Assembly (NCBI GenBank): GCA_004335835.1
Contig: RWJK01001523.1
Coordinates: forward strand, 1 to 64,000
Direction of reading: 5' to 3'
DNA: 64,000 nt
Source: Scenedesmus sp. ARA3
Lineage: Eukaryota; Chlorophyta; Chlorophyceae; Sphaeropleales; Scenedesmaceae
Part shown: one piece after another, positions 34,985 to 46,912 of the stretch
How positions within the stretch are numbered: the first letter of the stretch is position 1
Layout: each line of letters opens with the position of its first letter
Notes under the pieces: generated by a model
Databases searched by the model: none
What the model saw: only the letters and a program-made list of their open reading frames with translations
What the model was told of the DNA's origin: nothing
Made by a program: the position numbers and the translations under genes

Positions 34985-37900
34985 CTACCAGGGGTTCTGG
35001 CAATGCACACAGTTGGACTTGCCGGAGGACCTAAACCACTTGTACAGGCAGGCCGGGTGGAAGGACACGTGGCAGTGGCGGCAGCTGAGCCGCGGCAGCT
35101 GCAGCACACGCAGCAGCAAGCAGCAGCAGCAAGCAGCAGCAGCAGATAACATGCCTCAGCTCAGAAGCGGTATACAACAGAACATAATGCGTTGTGCTGC
35201 ACACATGATGGTGGGCTGCAGCCCTGAAGATGCTTTGCGCGTGCTGTAACCAATGCTCCATAACACAGACGCCAGTGGCAGTGCCAGCTGGTGCGAACAG
35301 ATAAGCAGCAGAAACACCGTCACCTGGCCGTCAACAATCAAAGATGACGCACATGCTCGCCAGGCAGGGCCAGAACATAGCACTCATACAGCACACGCAC
35401 AGCACACATAGCAGCACAGCAGACAGTAGCACATAGCCTCCTCACCTGGCCGTTGACTGTGGAGATGACGCACATGCACACGAGGCAGGGCTCCACGCCC
35501 GCAAACTCCTGCGCCAGGTTGGCCTTCCACAGCGCCAGCGCCTGCAGCAGCCCCTGGTTCTGGTTGCGCAGGAACACCGCGATGCTCAGCAGCCACTTGC
35601 GCAGCCGCCCGTCCTTGATGCCCACCTGCGTGGGGTTCGGCAATATGAGATGCGACAACAGTGTGCAGTGAAGCAAGAGTGGTTGGCAGCAGGAACACCG
35701 CGATGCTCAGCAGCCACTTGCGCAGCCGGCCGTCCTTGATGCCCACCTGCAAGGCGCGAGGCAAGATGAATGCGGCAAGAGAACTGATTGAAGGGGGATT
35801 CACCAAGGAGGACGGTGCACAAGGCAACAGATGCAGCCACTTGCGCAGCCGGCCGCCCTTGATGCCCCCCTGCAGCAGGTCGCGCTATTCAGCATGTACG
35901 CGGCAAATTGAGCAGCAGGACGGCATGTGACAGCAATACACCCCGTGCAGAACAAGCAACCAAACAACCCGAGCATATACACTGCTACAAACGCATGTCC
36001 AAACCCCACCACACAATCAAATACCCACCTTGTTCCTGCACTCCACCTCCGCCGCCCGCAGTGGCGCAGCAGCAGGCAGCTTGACCTGCAGCTCCAGCGT
36101 TGCCCCATCCTCAATCTCAAGCACAGCAGTAACCTCACGCGCCGCAGGGCTGGCACGAACCCTGAAGCTGCAGCTGCCGCCAACCTCGCCACTTGCACCC
36201 CCTGCATCGCGCCGAATCGCCGCAAACTCTGCTGCTAGCAGCGCCGGCGACTCAAAGCGCATAGTGTAGCTTTCGACTGCAGCTAGCCGGGAGCGGTCCC
36301 GCAAGTCACTGAACCACAGCCGTGCGCTGGCTGGCAGCTGCTGCAGCACTGAGCGGTACAGCGCAGCAGCCAGCAGCCGCCAGCTTGAGTGTGTGTGGGG
36401 CAGCCCCAGGGCCCGAAGTGCAGCAGCAAGTTCCCAGGTGTCACCTGCTAGTGCTGCTGCTGCTGATCCAGTACCTAGCTGCTGCAGCTTTGCTGACAGC
36501 GCCACCTGCTGCGCAACAGACAGGCCAGCTGCTGCAGCTCCTGCTGTTGGATCAACAGCTGCAAGCGCGCTGCTGCTGCTTCCGCCATCTTTTCCTGCTG
36601 CTGCTGGGTCAGCGGCAGCAGCAGCGGCAGCAGCAGCAGCAGCAGCAGCCTTGCTGCTGCCGCCTAAGCCCATTAAGCTCACCACCCTATCTAGCAGCTG
36701 AGGCACCAACTCCGGCACATCTCTCAGCGCTTGTGTGAGGCTCCTCTGCGCAGCGGCCGAGCTCTTGGTTTTGCTGCCTGGTGCTGTCAGCTGCGCGATG
36801 TGTGCCAGCAGCAGCGCCCAGCACAGCAGGTGCCCCTGCCAGGGCTTAACGTGTGTAAGCCCTGCTGCCATACCCGGCCGCAACCCAACCTGCACTAGGA
36901 ATGCAAGCACATCATCATTCACACCAAACTCTGGGAGGATCTCAGACTCTGCGGCGTCAGATTCGGCAGCTGCTGCTGCATGCGTAATGCCGGATAGGCT
37001 GGCCGGGTGCAGCAGCAGCTGCCATGCCATCTGATGCAAAGGCTCCACTGCATGCCTGTCTGCTGCAGCAGCAGCACCAGCCTGCTGCTGCTGCAGCTGG
37101 CTGGGGGCAGCGGCGTGATGCTGCAGCGGCGCCTGCAGCAGGGCAAGGCAGCTGCTGACTCCATCCACTCCCAGCATCTCAGCCCGCTCATCTGCTGCTG
37201 CCAGCACCTGCGCTACTGTCTCCTGCTGCTCAGTGCCGACAGGGCAGCACCTAGACAGCAGCTGCCATGCTGCTGCCTGGCCTTCAAGGCATTGCATCAG
37301 CACGCCAGACACTGCGCTGCCACAGCTGCTGCTAACTGCAAGCGCCCCACCTAACGCCAGCACAATCAGCAGCAGCTCACGCCAAGCAGATGACAATGCA
37401 AGGTCAAGCTGCGGCGCCCTGCCTGCAGCCTGGATCTGCGGCTGAAGCTGCAGCACCGCTGCCAGCAGCTGCAGCCCCAGCCGCAGCAGCGGCAGCGACA
37501 GGCCTTCTACAGCTTGCTGCGCTGCTGCTGCCAGCTGTCCTGAAACAGCTGCCTGTCGCTGCAGCACACCGCGGCTTGAAAGCTTCCGTAACATCTCAAC
37601 CGCCGTAGCGGGCGTCATAACGCCGTCCGATGCTATTGCGGCTGTCAGCTGCTGCGCTGCTGCACATGCAGCACCAGCTAAGCTGCCAGCCGCTCGCTCA
37701 AACTCCCGCCGAGTGCTTGACAGCCTTGACTGGCAGTCGCGCAGCACCACGTGCCACTCTGCTGCTGACATGTCCTGCCAGCAGTAGCACACACAGCACA
37801 GCTGCAGCCGGCACAGCAGCTCAACTGTACTGCCAGCTGTACCGCCAGCTGTACTGCTTGATGTGGTTGTACTGCTTGTACTGCAGGCATTGCGCAGCAG

Positions 37901-38853
37901 CGCTGTGAGTGCCTGTCGCTCCAGTGCAGTGCTGCTGCCAGCTGCCAGCTGCTGCTGCTGCCGTGTGTGGTGGTGGTGGTGATGGCTGCCCTGACCATGG
38001 CTGTGCTGCAAGGGAAAGCAAGCAACTGACAGCTGCAGCAGCTCCAGATGCTGCTGCGCACTGCTGCTGCTGCTGCTGCTGCCATCTTGTGCTGCGCTAG
38101 GGTCTAGTGCGAGGGCTTTGTTGACAAACCCTACTGACAGCTGGCTGAGCCCTGCTGCTGTCACACACTCTTCCCCTGCAAACCTGAATGCTGCTGAGAG
38201 CACCTCAAGCAGCTGAGTGAGTACCCATGCTGGGGCAGGCGCATTCACTGCTGCTGCTGCTGCTGAAGAGGAGGAGGCTTCTGGAACCTGCGTGTAGCTG
38301 CTTGCAGCAGCAGCAAGCTTGCTGCTGCAGAATGCTTGCAGGACAGGCAGCAACTGCTGTGCTGCAGCTGGCCTGACAGTCACAGCCTCCACTGCCTGCT
38401 GCAGCAGCGCAGTCAGCGTACTGCAGTACACCGTGCAGGTGGTGTCGCTGCCATCGCTGCTGGATCCTGCTGCTGCTGCTGCTGCTGCCTGGGCTGCTGA
38501 CAGCAGCGATGCCAGAGTGTCAGCAAGCGCAGTTCTGGCTGCTGCTGCAGCTGATCTGCTGCCACCCCTGGATGCATTGCGCAGCAGGTACTGCTCAGCT
38601 GCTGCCGCTGCTGCAGGCACACAGTGCAGCAGCTGTTCATGCTGATGTGCAGCTGCTGCATTGCCTGCTGCTGTCAGGGCTGTTGCAGTGCACAGAAGCT
38701 CCAGGAGCAGCCACTGAGTGGTGCTGCTGCTTTCTCTACTGTGGCTAACATTGCTCTGCAGCGGCAGCATAACTGCACATCCAACATTCAGCACTAGCAC
38801 TGAGCTAAACGTGACCATGAGTGCTTGCACTGCATTGTCTATGCCGCCGTACG

Positions 38854-38885
<32 letters not shown>

Positions 38886-40859
38886 AGGTGCCCTTGCACC
38901 TCAGGCTTGCTGCTGCCCCAGCGCTGCCAATCATTGCCGGCTGCCAGCAGCTGCTGCACCAGTTCCTGCTGCTGCCACTGCCTGCCGTCCAAGCCTGAGA
39001 GCACAACAGCTGCCCGGTTGCCGCACCTAAGGCCCGACTCGACTGCTGCATCTATTCTTCCAGCTGCTTCTCCACTTGCTGCTGCTGCTGATAGGCCCTG
39101 CTGCAGCAGCTGCTGCAGCTGCGCCACCAGCTGCTGCCCCTGCTCAGAAGGGAGGTCATCAATCGCAGATGACAGCTGATCTGCATCCCACACACGCGCT
39201 GCTGCTTGCTGCAGCACTCCCCACGCGCTTCTGTCGCTGCTGCTGCCGCTAAATGTACCAGTTCCGGCTGCATCAGCAGCAGCTGCAGCAGCACCTACTG
39301 CATCCCCTTCACTGCCAGCACCATCTTCATCTAGGCCAAGGTCGCTGCTGCTGTCATCATCACTGCTGCTGCTGCCTGCACTGCTGCTGCCGCCGCCTTC
39401 ATCTGATGACCTGTCACCGATTGATTCCTCACAATCTTCCTCATACTGCCCAGCTGGCAGACGCAGCTCATCACGCCCTCCCCAAGACAGCTGAGCCAGC
39501 AGCAGCAGCAGCTGTACCAGCTGCGCCGGCTGGAGCGCCCAGATGCTGCTGCTGCGCGTGCTGCTGCTGCTACTGCTGCGGTCCTGTACGCGGCCACTGG
39601 ACGCGAGTGCCATACGCAGCGCTGAAACACATACGGCTGCTGCTTCGGCAACAGCCTGCTGATCCTGGCTGGCACTGCCCTCTTGCAGCATCTGCTGTGC
39701 CGCCCCTAGTGTTGCTGCTACATCAGCTAGAGCTGCTTCCAGTGCAGGGTGACTGAGCAGCACCTGCTGCTGCTCATTTGCGCCTAGGCAGCAGCCCAGC
39801 AAGGAGGCTGCTGCCGCCTGCTGCTTGTGCGACGACCACTCCACTGCTGCTGCCACCTCTGCTGCACACAGCTGCTGTGTCAGCTGCGTTACTAACGCAT
39901 CGAGCTGCGGATGGCTCCAGCCAGGGTCTGCAGCCCCTGCAGGGTTTGCACTGCTTGCAAATCCCCGCAGCAGGGCATCCAGAAACCTCCAGCCTGCAAC
40001 AGCACTGCCAGATGCCTGTGCATCTGCAGTGATCAGGCTGAGCACTGCACCCCATGCTGCTGCTGTGTCTGTGGCGCCTGCAATGCAGCTTAGCAGCAGG
40101 TCTGAGTCAGCAGCCGACAGCTGGCTGCCACTGCGGCAACTGGCTAAGCCCATGCGCACAAGTGCTGCAATGCTGCTGTCACCACTGGCTGCTGCTGATG
40201 CTGCTGATGCATCAGCAGGCTGCAGAGGTGTTGCTGCTGCTGCTGCTGCTGCTGATGGGTACTCCCTGATCAGTCGCGCAGCCAGTTGACTCGCAGCAGC
40301 AGGCAGTGGCCGGCCAGCTTGCAACAGCGGCAGCAGCGCAGCGCAGCAGCAGCCCGCAAGGCTGCTAGCAGCTGCCTGGCTGTGTAGCGCTGACCCGCCA
40401 GCATCAGCTAGCGCATCAAACAGCTGCTGCAGCCTGGCACAGACTGTGGCGGCGCTGCTGGCACCACCTGCAGCAGCAGCAGCTGCTGCTGGTGCTGCGC
40501 CCGTGCCGTCATGTGCTGCGCCCTGTGCTGCATCCACAGCTGCGATAAGGTGCTTGCTTGCTGCTGCTCCGAGAGCATCTAGCAGCACCTGTAACTGCAC
40601 AGGCTGCTGCTCTGAACATGACAGCTGCTGCAGCTGACCCTCCAGGCTGCCGTCACCTGCTGCTGCTGCAGTTGTTGTGCTGCTGCTGCTGCTGCTGCAC
40701 TGAGCCAGCAGCAGCTCCTGCACAATGCCTGCAGCTAGCTGGGCATCAGCCCCGCTGCCGCCAACTGCCAAGTCCAGCAGGCTAACAAAGTGACCCTGCA
40801 GCAGCAGCTGCTGGCAAGCACCCCTCAGGCCTCCAGCTGCATCACCAGCCCCTTCTTCC

Positions 40860-40900
<41 letters not shown>

Positions 40901-43682
40901 GCCAGATTGCGCCAGGCTGCCAGCATTGCGCAGGCCCCACGCAAGCACCTCCTGATATGCTGCCGCGCTAGCCGCCCTTGCAGCCTGACTACCCGAGCAA
41001 TGCTGCAGCCCCACCCACACTGCCTCCAGCACCGCATCCAGCAGCAGCAGCGGCTGGAAGCCAGGTAGCTGCCGCGGCAGCAGCGCCATCAGCGGCAGCA
41101 GCGCGGGCAGTGAGTTGGCTGCAGATCCGTAGCAGCCGTGCCGTAACAGGGCCAGCAGGCGCGGCGAGAAGGCCTTCTGCATGTTGATGGCTGCCCAGCA
41201 GTCTGGCTGCTGGCTGGTGATGAAGGCGAGCAGCATCTCCCACATGGCTGGGTGGTTGCTGGCGTCCTTTTCCTGCAAGCAGAAAGCCACAACGTTGTTA
41301 CAGTAAACAAGCAGGAGCGGCACCATCAAGGGCAGCGTTAGTGGTTTGGCTGTAACCACCTAGCATCTGCCACACAGAGGAATGCATGCTAGCTGTAGCG
41401 CGCAAGTGTGGCAACATCGCCGCGAGTTAAACCAACACAGCAAGGCAAGGAACTGCACAGTCCACATGCCACTATGCCAGAGCTGCTGCAGCATGCAAGC
41501 CACCCCCTTCTGCAGCACCGCACACGCTTCACATGCAGCAGCAGCAGCAGCAGCAGCAGCGACCCTGGCAGCGCCTGCCTAACTCCCAGTACCAGCGCAC
41601 CTGCAGAGCGCCCAGCACAGCAGGCGCAGCAGCAGCCTGGCAGCCGCGCAGCAGCTGCGGCGTGCCAGCAGCCAAGCTGCGCACAAGCCCATACGCTGCA
41701 CGCCGCACCACCACACTCTTCGAGCCCAGCTGCTTTTTGAAGAAGCCAGGTGCTTGCAGGACTTCATCAAGCTTGCAGGAAACCTCCTCCACCGCTGCTG
41801 CCGCTGCTGCGGATGCAGCCGCATCCTGCTGCTGCTCCTGCTCTTGCTGCTGCAGCGTGCTGAGTAGTGCTGCTGCTGCCGAAAGGCTTGCTGCTGTGAT
41901 GCGCTCGTGGCGCTCTTCCAGTTCCTCTGGTGTGTCTTTGCGGGCATCGCCTAAGCTTTGGGGGGTTGCTGCCAGGCAGCTGCAGATGTGGCCGAGCACC
42001 TCAGACCTGCGGCAAGCACAGACACCCAGCAGCATGTGGCACATGAACAACACTCAGGAAGAGGCTTATCATGGCCCAACCTCTGGGCATTACTTAGCAG
42101 GCAGCTGCTGATGGCCGAGCACCCCAGACCTCAGACAGATGCAAGGCAGGCAACGCAAGCACAGCAAGCAGCATGTGGCAGAAGAGCAACGCTCAGCAAC
42201 ACAAGGCTTTTGCGGGCCCCATCTTCTGGCTTTCTCCAGCATGGAAGATGTGCAAAGTGGCCGCCAGACAACTGCTGTTGTGAGCACATGGAGTGGACAT
42301 CACTTGCAGTACTGCTCCAGCCAAAGCAAAGATGCCGCACAGCCCCACCCCTGCCACCTGCCACCATGCAAGCCTTCTGCTCCAGTACAGGCGTGTGGTC
42401 ACTGGTGATTTTGTTACCCCCACAGGGTCACATGAAGATGGCATTTGATCTTGAGGAACATGCAGCCTGTGGAAGTAAAGCCCATCCCTCAGCCCAGCCC
42501 ATCACACCCTCACCTGCAGTACAGCAAAGCATCCGCCTGCTTCCTGCCACCCAATCTGCAGCAACCTCACCCACCCGCACCCCCCACGCCTCAATCTCTG
42601 CTTAACTGCAGTACAGCAGCGCGTCCGCTGCTTCCTGCCACCCCACCTGCAGCAACCTCACCCACCCTCAACCCCCTCTCTCTGCTCACCTGCAATACAG
42701 CAGCGCGTCCGCCTGCTTCTTGCCAGGAAACACCTCTGCCAGCGAGCGCTTGGCAGCACCCGCAGCATCAGGATAAGGATCAAAGCACGCCAGGTACCAT
42801 GGCCCCAGTAAGCCCTTCAATTGAGGCAGTAAGCCTTTGCCCACTGCAGAGCCCACTGCTGCCATGATGGCTGCTGCCTCTGACCGTACTGCTTTTGAGG
42901 GGTCCAGCAGCAGCTTTTTGATCTGGTAGCCCCAGGGCTGCAGCAGCAGCGCCAGGTCAGCGGCTGTCTTCTGGGGGATGAGCTCGCGGAGGTTCTGTGG
43001 TGGGGTTTGCAGGAAGGGTTTGCAGGAGGGTTTTGCAGGGGTTTTGCAGGGAGAGGTTTGGAGGGTGGGCGCTGTGGACAAGAGTGACAAACAACAGGAG
43101 TGCCAGCACGGACCACAGATGATTTGTGCAGATGTTGCTGCTGCAAGTATAGGTCAGAGAATCAGGAGCGATGTAGACGTTACTGCGATGAGACAGGACG
43201 TCTGCTGCGCTGAGCAGTACACGTGCGCATCAACTGCGATACGTAACCGCCATGCTGCACTGTGGCTGCTCACCTGCAGCGCCTTCATCTTGGTGGTTGT
43301 GTCCCGCTTGGACAGATGCCGCAGGCATTGCGCAAAATCACCATCCAGCTGTGCAGAGAGCTCCAGGGGGTCTGCTGCTGCTGCGCCTCCTGCAGCAGCA
43401 GCTGCCACTGGTGCCCCAAAGCCAAACCCTGCCACGGGCCGCAGCCCTGAGAACCTGCAGGCGCAGTCCAACCATTAATACTATGAGTTAAGGTCATGGT
43501 GGCATTATGGCGCTATAAGCAGGCGCTTCTGCAGCGTCGTGACTGGCAGTGTGACTTGCTACTGCTGCTGTCACGTACCCTCCAAAGCCAGCAGTCCCGG
43601 CACCCTTGGCAGCCAACGCCTCAGCAGCTTTGGCGCTGCTGGTGGCTTTGTAAGATTTTCTGTCTCCCTTGTTGCCTCCCAT
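34985..43682 (-). CDS. LTN1: E3 ubiquitin-protein ligase listerin
   Basis: Exons: 43682-43579, 43454-43274, 42994-42690, 42006-41601, 41272-36029, 35625-35446, 35098-34985; about 2,177 residues. Listerin binds split 60S ribosomes in the ribosome-associated quality-control complex and ubiquitylates stalled nascent chains. The conserved N-terminus reads MGGNKGDRKSYKATSSAKAA, then GFGG in exons 1-2. HEAT-like helices follow (for example LALLLQPWGYQIKKLLLDP). The C-terminal conserved region has SARLWFSDLRDRSRLAAVES and ends in the RING: C2127/C2130 (EPCLVC), C2146/C2149 (LSCRHC), H2154/C2157 (FHPAC), C2170/C2173 (NCVHC), with the typical LYKWFRSSGKSNC. It is longer than animal or plant listerins because of many Ala/Ser/Gln runs. 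Exon 5 alone is 5,244 bp without an intron. It is divergent from and close to the AAGAB-like gene. Edges of exons 3, 4 and 6 are duplicated in introns. Confidence 0.95.
35321..35371. repeat. Copy of LTN1 exon 6 donor edge
   Basis: About 50 bp resemble the 3' end of exon 6 (35441-35492), including the codons for the first RING cysteines and a GGCCAG then GTGAC donor on minus. It lies about 120 bp further into the intron. Confidence 0.75.
35569..35873. repeat. Three tandem units of LTN1 exon 6 acceptor edge
   Basis: The 5' part of exon 6 with its acceptor (about 35569-35630) is repeated at 35688-35750, nearly identical over about 60 bp, and at 35832-35873, shorter and more diverged. The period is about 120 bp. 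On minus, copies read GTGGGCATCAAGGACGG after an AG; the third has GGGGGCATCAAGG. Intronic flanks are repeated too. Confidence 0.9.
41994..42145. repeat. Diverged copy of LTN1 exon 4 acceptor region
   Basis: The segment at 42110-42145 (gccgagcaccccagacctcagac) resembles the start of exon 4 at 41990-42015 (gccgagcacctcagacctgcgg). Downstream sequence containing cagcatgtggca is also shared, giving a period near 120 bp. It is more decayed than the other cases. Confidence 0.6.
42504..42730. repeat. Three tandem units of LTN1 exon 3 donor edge
   Basis: The 3' end of exon 3 and start of its intron (42604-42730 side) recur as units of about 86-94 bp: edges at 42690-42726 (used), 42604-42640 and 42511-42548. 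On minus they read GACGCGCTGCTGTAYTGCAG or a near variant. The donor after it is GTGAG in the used and outermost copies and TTAAG in the middle one, so the middle copy is dead as a donor. Confidence 0.88.
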
Positions 43683-44005
43683 GGTGGCTACTTGCTGATC
43701 ACTGATCAATGCAACCGCCCACCACGCATCGTTTGCAGTAGGGCCCGCTACTGTAGCTGGAACATTTAATCTTACAAGAAGTGACTGATGTACCAGCAGG
43801 TGGTAAGGATGTCTCTCATTGTCCTCTCTCGCTTTGCTAACTGCAACTGTCATGTGACACGCTCTGTCACAAAGCCCTGGCCTCGTTCGGCGCATGGATG
43901 CAAGGCACTGCATAACTGCGTTCCCACCCAGTTTTACTGCATTGCAGCTGCACTTGCTACGCACACATCGTTGCACAGCAGTCATCCTGCCAGAGCCAGC
44001 TGGAA
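43683..44005. promoter_or_regulatory. Short divergent promoter LTN1 / AAGAB-like gene
   Basis: Only 323 bp separate the two start codons, so the genes probably share a bidirectional promoter and their 5' UTRs. No TATA-like element was clear. The arrangement suggests, but does not show, co-expression. Confidence 0.6.
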
Positions 44006-45253
44006 ATGGAGGGAACATCACCACACCCGACATGTTTGTTTGTTGGCGCCCCTGATGTGGGCAAATTCACATTGATCCGTGCTCTTCAGCCATGTACGGA
44101 GCCCAAGTCACCTTCCCCAGCCAACTACAGCCTCAGGCTAGACACCAAGTACTACACAGCAGATGTGGCTGTCCGTGCTATCACTACACAGCAGCAGGAC
44201 CAGCAACAGCAACTGCCTCCAGATGCCTTGGAGCAGCTGCAGGCGCTCGTGCTTGTCTTTGATGCAAACAGCCAGGCATCATTTGCCAGCGTACAGAGCT
44301 GGGCAAACGCCAGGGATACAGACAGCATAGAAGTCAAGCTGCTGGTCGCCAACAAAGCGGACTCGCTGCAGCAGCACTCAGCAGCTGGCGCATCAGCCCT
44401 CTCCTGCAGGCCGCAGTGGCTGCAGGAAGCCATGGCCTGGTGTGTTGATGAAGGCTACGAGTATGTTGAAGCAGCAGCAGGCAAGCCAGCAGTGGATATA
44501 GCGCTGCAGCTGGATGGAGAGCAGCAAGGAGCAGCACGTGTGCTTGCAGCGCTGCAGGCACACATGTGGCCAGGCATGGTGCAAAAGGACTGGCAGCCTA
44601 GGGTGCTGCCTGATGTCGGGGGTGGCGCTGCAACAGCACCAGCAGTTGGTGCTGGTGTTGGCAGCAGCAGCAGCGGCAGCAAGGACCAGGGCAGCCCGGC
44701 TCCTGCAGCAGCAGCAGATGCTGTAGATGCTGCAGCAGGCAGCACTGCTGGTGCGACACCCGCAACTGCAGCACCGGCAGCAGCAGACGGCAGCATGGTT
44801 GCATCAAATGAACAGCAGCAGCAGCAGGAGCAACAGCATGCGGACATGCAGCTGTTGCAAGGCAGTGGCGCAGTTGGGGGCAAAACAGCGCCGCACCGGC
44901 AGCCACAGCACGGTGCAGCAGCAGCAGCAGCAGCATCGCCTGCTGATGAGGATGAGGCCGACCTTGACTTGGATGACTTTGAGCAGATGATGAAGCAGCT
45001 GCAGGGTGAGCTGTCAAACTCTGTTTCCAGCAACACCAACTGGCCATACTCCCTTCTGCTTGCAGGCTGTTGTGTTGTATTTAGCTGACATGATATGCTT
45101 GCACTGCACACAGCCCAGTACTGATGAATGTTTGTTTTTGCATGTAGCTTGCTGCGACTGCAGTTGCCAGGTCTTACGTGAGTGCATGCATGGCCTCTGG
45201 CATCACTGGCTGTGCCCTTATTGACCCCATGCGGAGGTTACAACAGTGCACTA

Positions 45254-45306
<53 letters not shown>

Positions 45307-45487
45307 AGGCATGCGTGCGCGGCTGTCGCACCTGCCGGATGATGAGCGCCGCAGCGCCGCTGCTGACATGGCGCTGAAGCTGGCCAGCATGTGGGGGCTG
45401 GGTGATGAGGGCAGCGAAGATGAAGATGAAGGGGGCGCAGCAGCCGCACGGGCAGATGGGCAGCAGCAGCTGGACGTGTGTAAGTGA
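44006..45487 (+). CDS. Alpha/gamma-adaptin-binding protein p34-like (AAGAB)
   Basis: Exons 44006-45005 and 45309-45487; 392 residues. AAGAB-family proteins are cytosolic chaperones that stabilise adaptin subunits during assembly of AP-1 and AP-2 clathrin adaptors. The N-terminal small-G-protein-like domain has the loop GAPDVGKFTLIRAL (about 14-27), where the usual Ser/Thr after GK is Phe, then LQALVLVFDANSQASF and LLVANKADSLQQ like Ras-fold strands. The motif MAWCVDEGYEYVEA is typical of the family. A low-complexity Ala/Ser/Gln linker follows. The C-terminal helix begins DLDDFEQMMKQLQ and continues in exon 2 with LPDDERRSAAADMALKLASMWGLG, matching the family's C-terminal dimer region. The acceptor of exon 2 is preceded by about 17 CTG triplets. 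The last exon is duplicated three more times downstream. Confidence 0.85.
45255..45306 (+). repeat. (CTG)n tract before AAGAB exon 2 acceptor
   Basis: About seventeen CTG triplets end exactly at the CAG acceptor at 45308. The tract serves as the pyrimidine-containing stretch of the intron end, and its length could vary. Confidence 0.85.
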
Positions 45488-46133
45488 AGTACTGCGGTCG
45501 CTGCCGATCACGCGGAAGAAAAAACAGCAGCGCTGCAGCTGCTTTGTCACAGGGCTGGCCGGGTGCCATACGCTCACCTTCAGCGCAAGAGCACGCAGTG
45601 CTGCCTGTGCGCAGCCGCTGCCGCTGACATGGCGCTGAAGCTGGCCAGCATGTGGGGGCTGGGGGAGGAGGGCAGCGATGATGATGAAGAGGCAGCAGCA
45701 GCTCGCGCAGATGGGCAGCAGCAGCTGGATGTGAAGAGCATATGATGCTGCTGTTGTGGTTGTTGTTGCCTAGCTGGAAGGTTATGGCAGCGCAGCAGCA
45801 GCACCTACAGTGCTGCAGTCGCTTGGACACAGGGCTGATCACGCACTTCACTTCAGCGCAGTGAGCAGGCAGGGCTCGCTGCATTCGCGCAGCGCCGCTG
45901 CTGACATGGCGATGAAGCTGGCCAGCATGTGGGGCCTGGGGGCGGAAGGCAGCGAAGATGGTGATGAGGCAGCAGCGGCACGCACGGATGGGCAGCAACA
46001 GCTGGACGTGCGCAAGTGATGTCCAGCATGTGTGGCTTGGCGGGACAGGAGGGCGAGGGCAGCGATGATGATGCAGGGGAGGCAGCAGCGGCACGGGCGG
46101 GTGGGCAGCAGCACTTGGGCGTGAAGAACAAGT
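45341..46133 (+). repeat. Four tandem copies of the AAGAB terminal exon
   Basis: The C-terminal coding segment (about 45341-45487) recurs at 45612-45745, 45892-46018 and 46020-46133. The first three encode AAADMALKLASMWGLG (one with AMKLASMWGLG), an acidic stretch, AAAARADGQQQLDV and a stop within a few codons. The fourth is 5' truncated and more diverged. Copies 2 and 3 are preceded by GCGCAG, a plausible acceptor, so alternative last exons are possible. Otherwise they are 3' UTR. Confidence 0.9.
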
Positions 46134-46185
46134 GATGCTGCTGGTGTTGTTGTTGTTGGGGGTGGTGGTAAGCTTGACAGGTGGA

Positions 46186-46228
<43 letters not shown>

Positions 46229-46912
46229 CTGCGTTTGCTGTGACACAGGCCTGTGTTCAAGTGCAGAGAGCAGATGGCGGTGACCTTGCCCAGCTATTTG
46301 TGAGAATGCCGCCTCCGCCGGCTAGCGGCAGCTCTGTCATTCAAATGGCACAGACTCGTGTTGGCCCCTAGAACACTCCTTGGTTTGCTGCCAAACGCTG
46401 TAGGTGACATAGGCCTACCCTAGGGTGACAGGCTTTGCTCTCTTGTAACAGTGTGCAGCTGGCAAGGTTACGGTAGTCCACCACAAAGCGGAGTCCGTTA
46501 ATAACACACTGCATGACTTATCATCAAACTGGACGGTCCAACACAGCCCAGCACGTTGTCCATGGCCCGGAGCGTCCAGTGCATGCAGCACATGGCAATC
46601 AACCAACCAAGTTTCCTGTGGGCAGCACGTTGTGTCTGCCACGGCCGCATCGCCATGATAAGTTCTTGGAAACCTTCTGGTTACCAAGGCACGACGCAGC
46701 CTTTTTGAAAGCCTCCACATGCTGCACTGCAAAAAAGTGCCAGCCTAGTACTCACATCCGCAGACAGAACCCCAAGTATCACAAACACAGCCGACGTACA
46801 AGCTCCACAAAACCCATTTGCAAAAGGAATGGCCCACGACAAAATCCGAGGCAGCAGCCAATGAAGGTGAAGGCTCCGACAGATCCCATTAGTAATGATC
46901 ATCCCAAAAAAA
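46134..46912. other. Convergent intergenic region, no gene recognised
   Basis: This lies between the AAGAB exon copies and the stop of the protease gene. A CAG tract lies at about 46189-46227. Short open frames show no domains. It is likely made of two 3' UTRs. Confidence 0.55.

Noticed and set aside
36030..41240. Many Leu/Cys/Ala-rich plus-strand frames opposite LTN1
   Set aside because: They are antisense shadows of CTG/CAG-coded Ala, Ser and Gln runs; none has a domain or splice structure.
45174..46094. 306-codon minus-strand frame over the AAGAB exon copies
   Set aside because: It is the antisense of the tandem last-exon repeats. Its apparent internal repeats (His/Pro-rich) merely mirror the coding copies.
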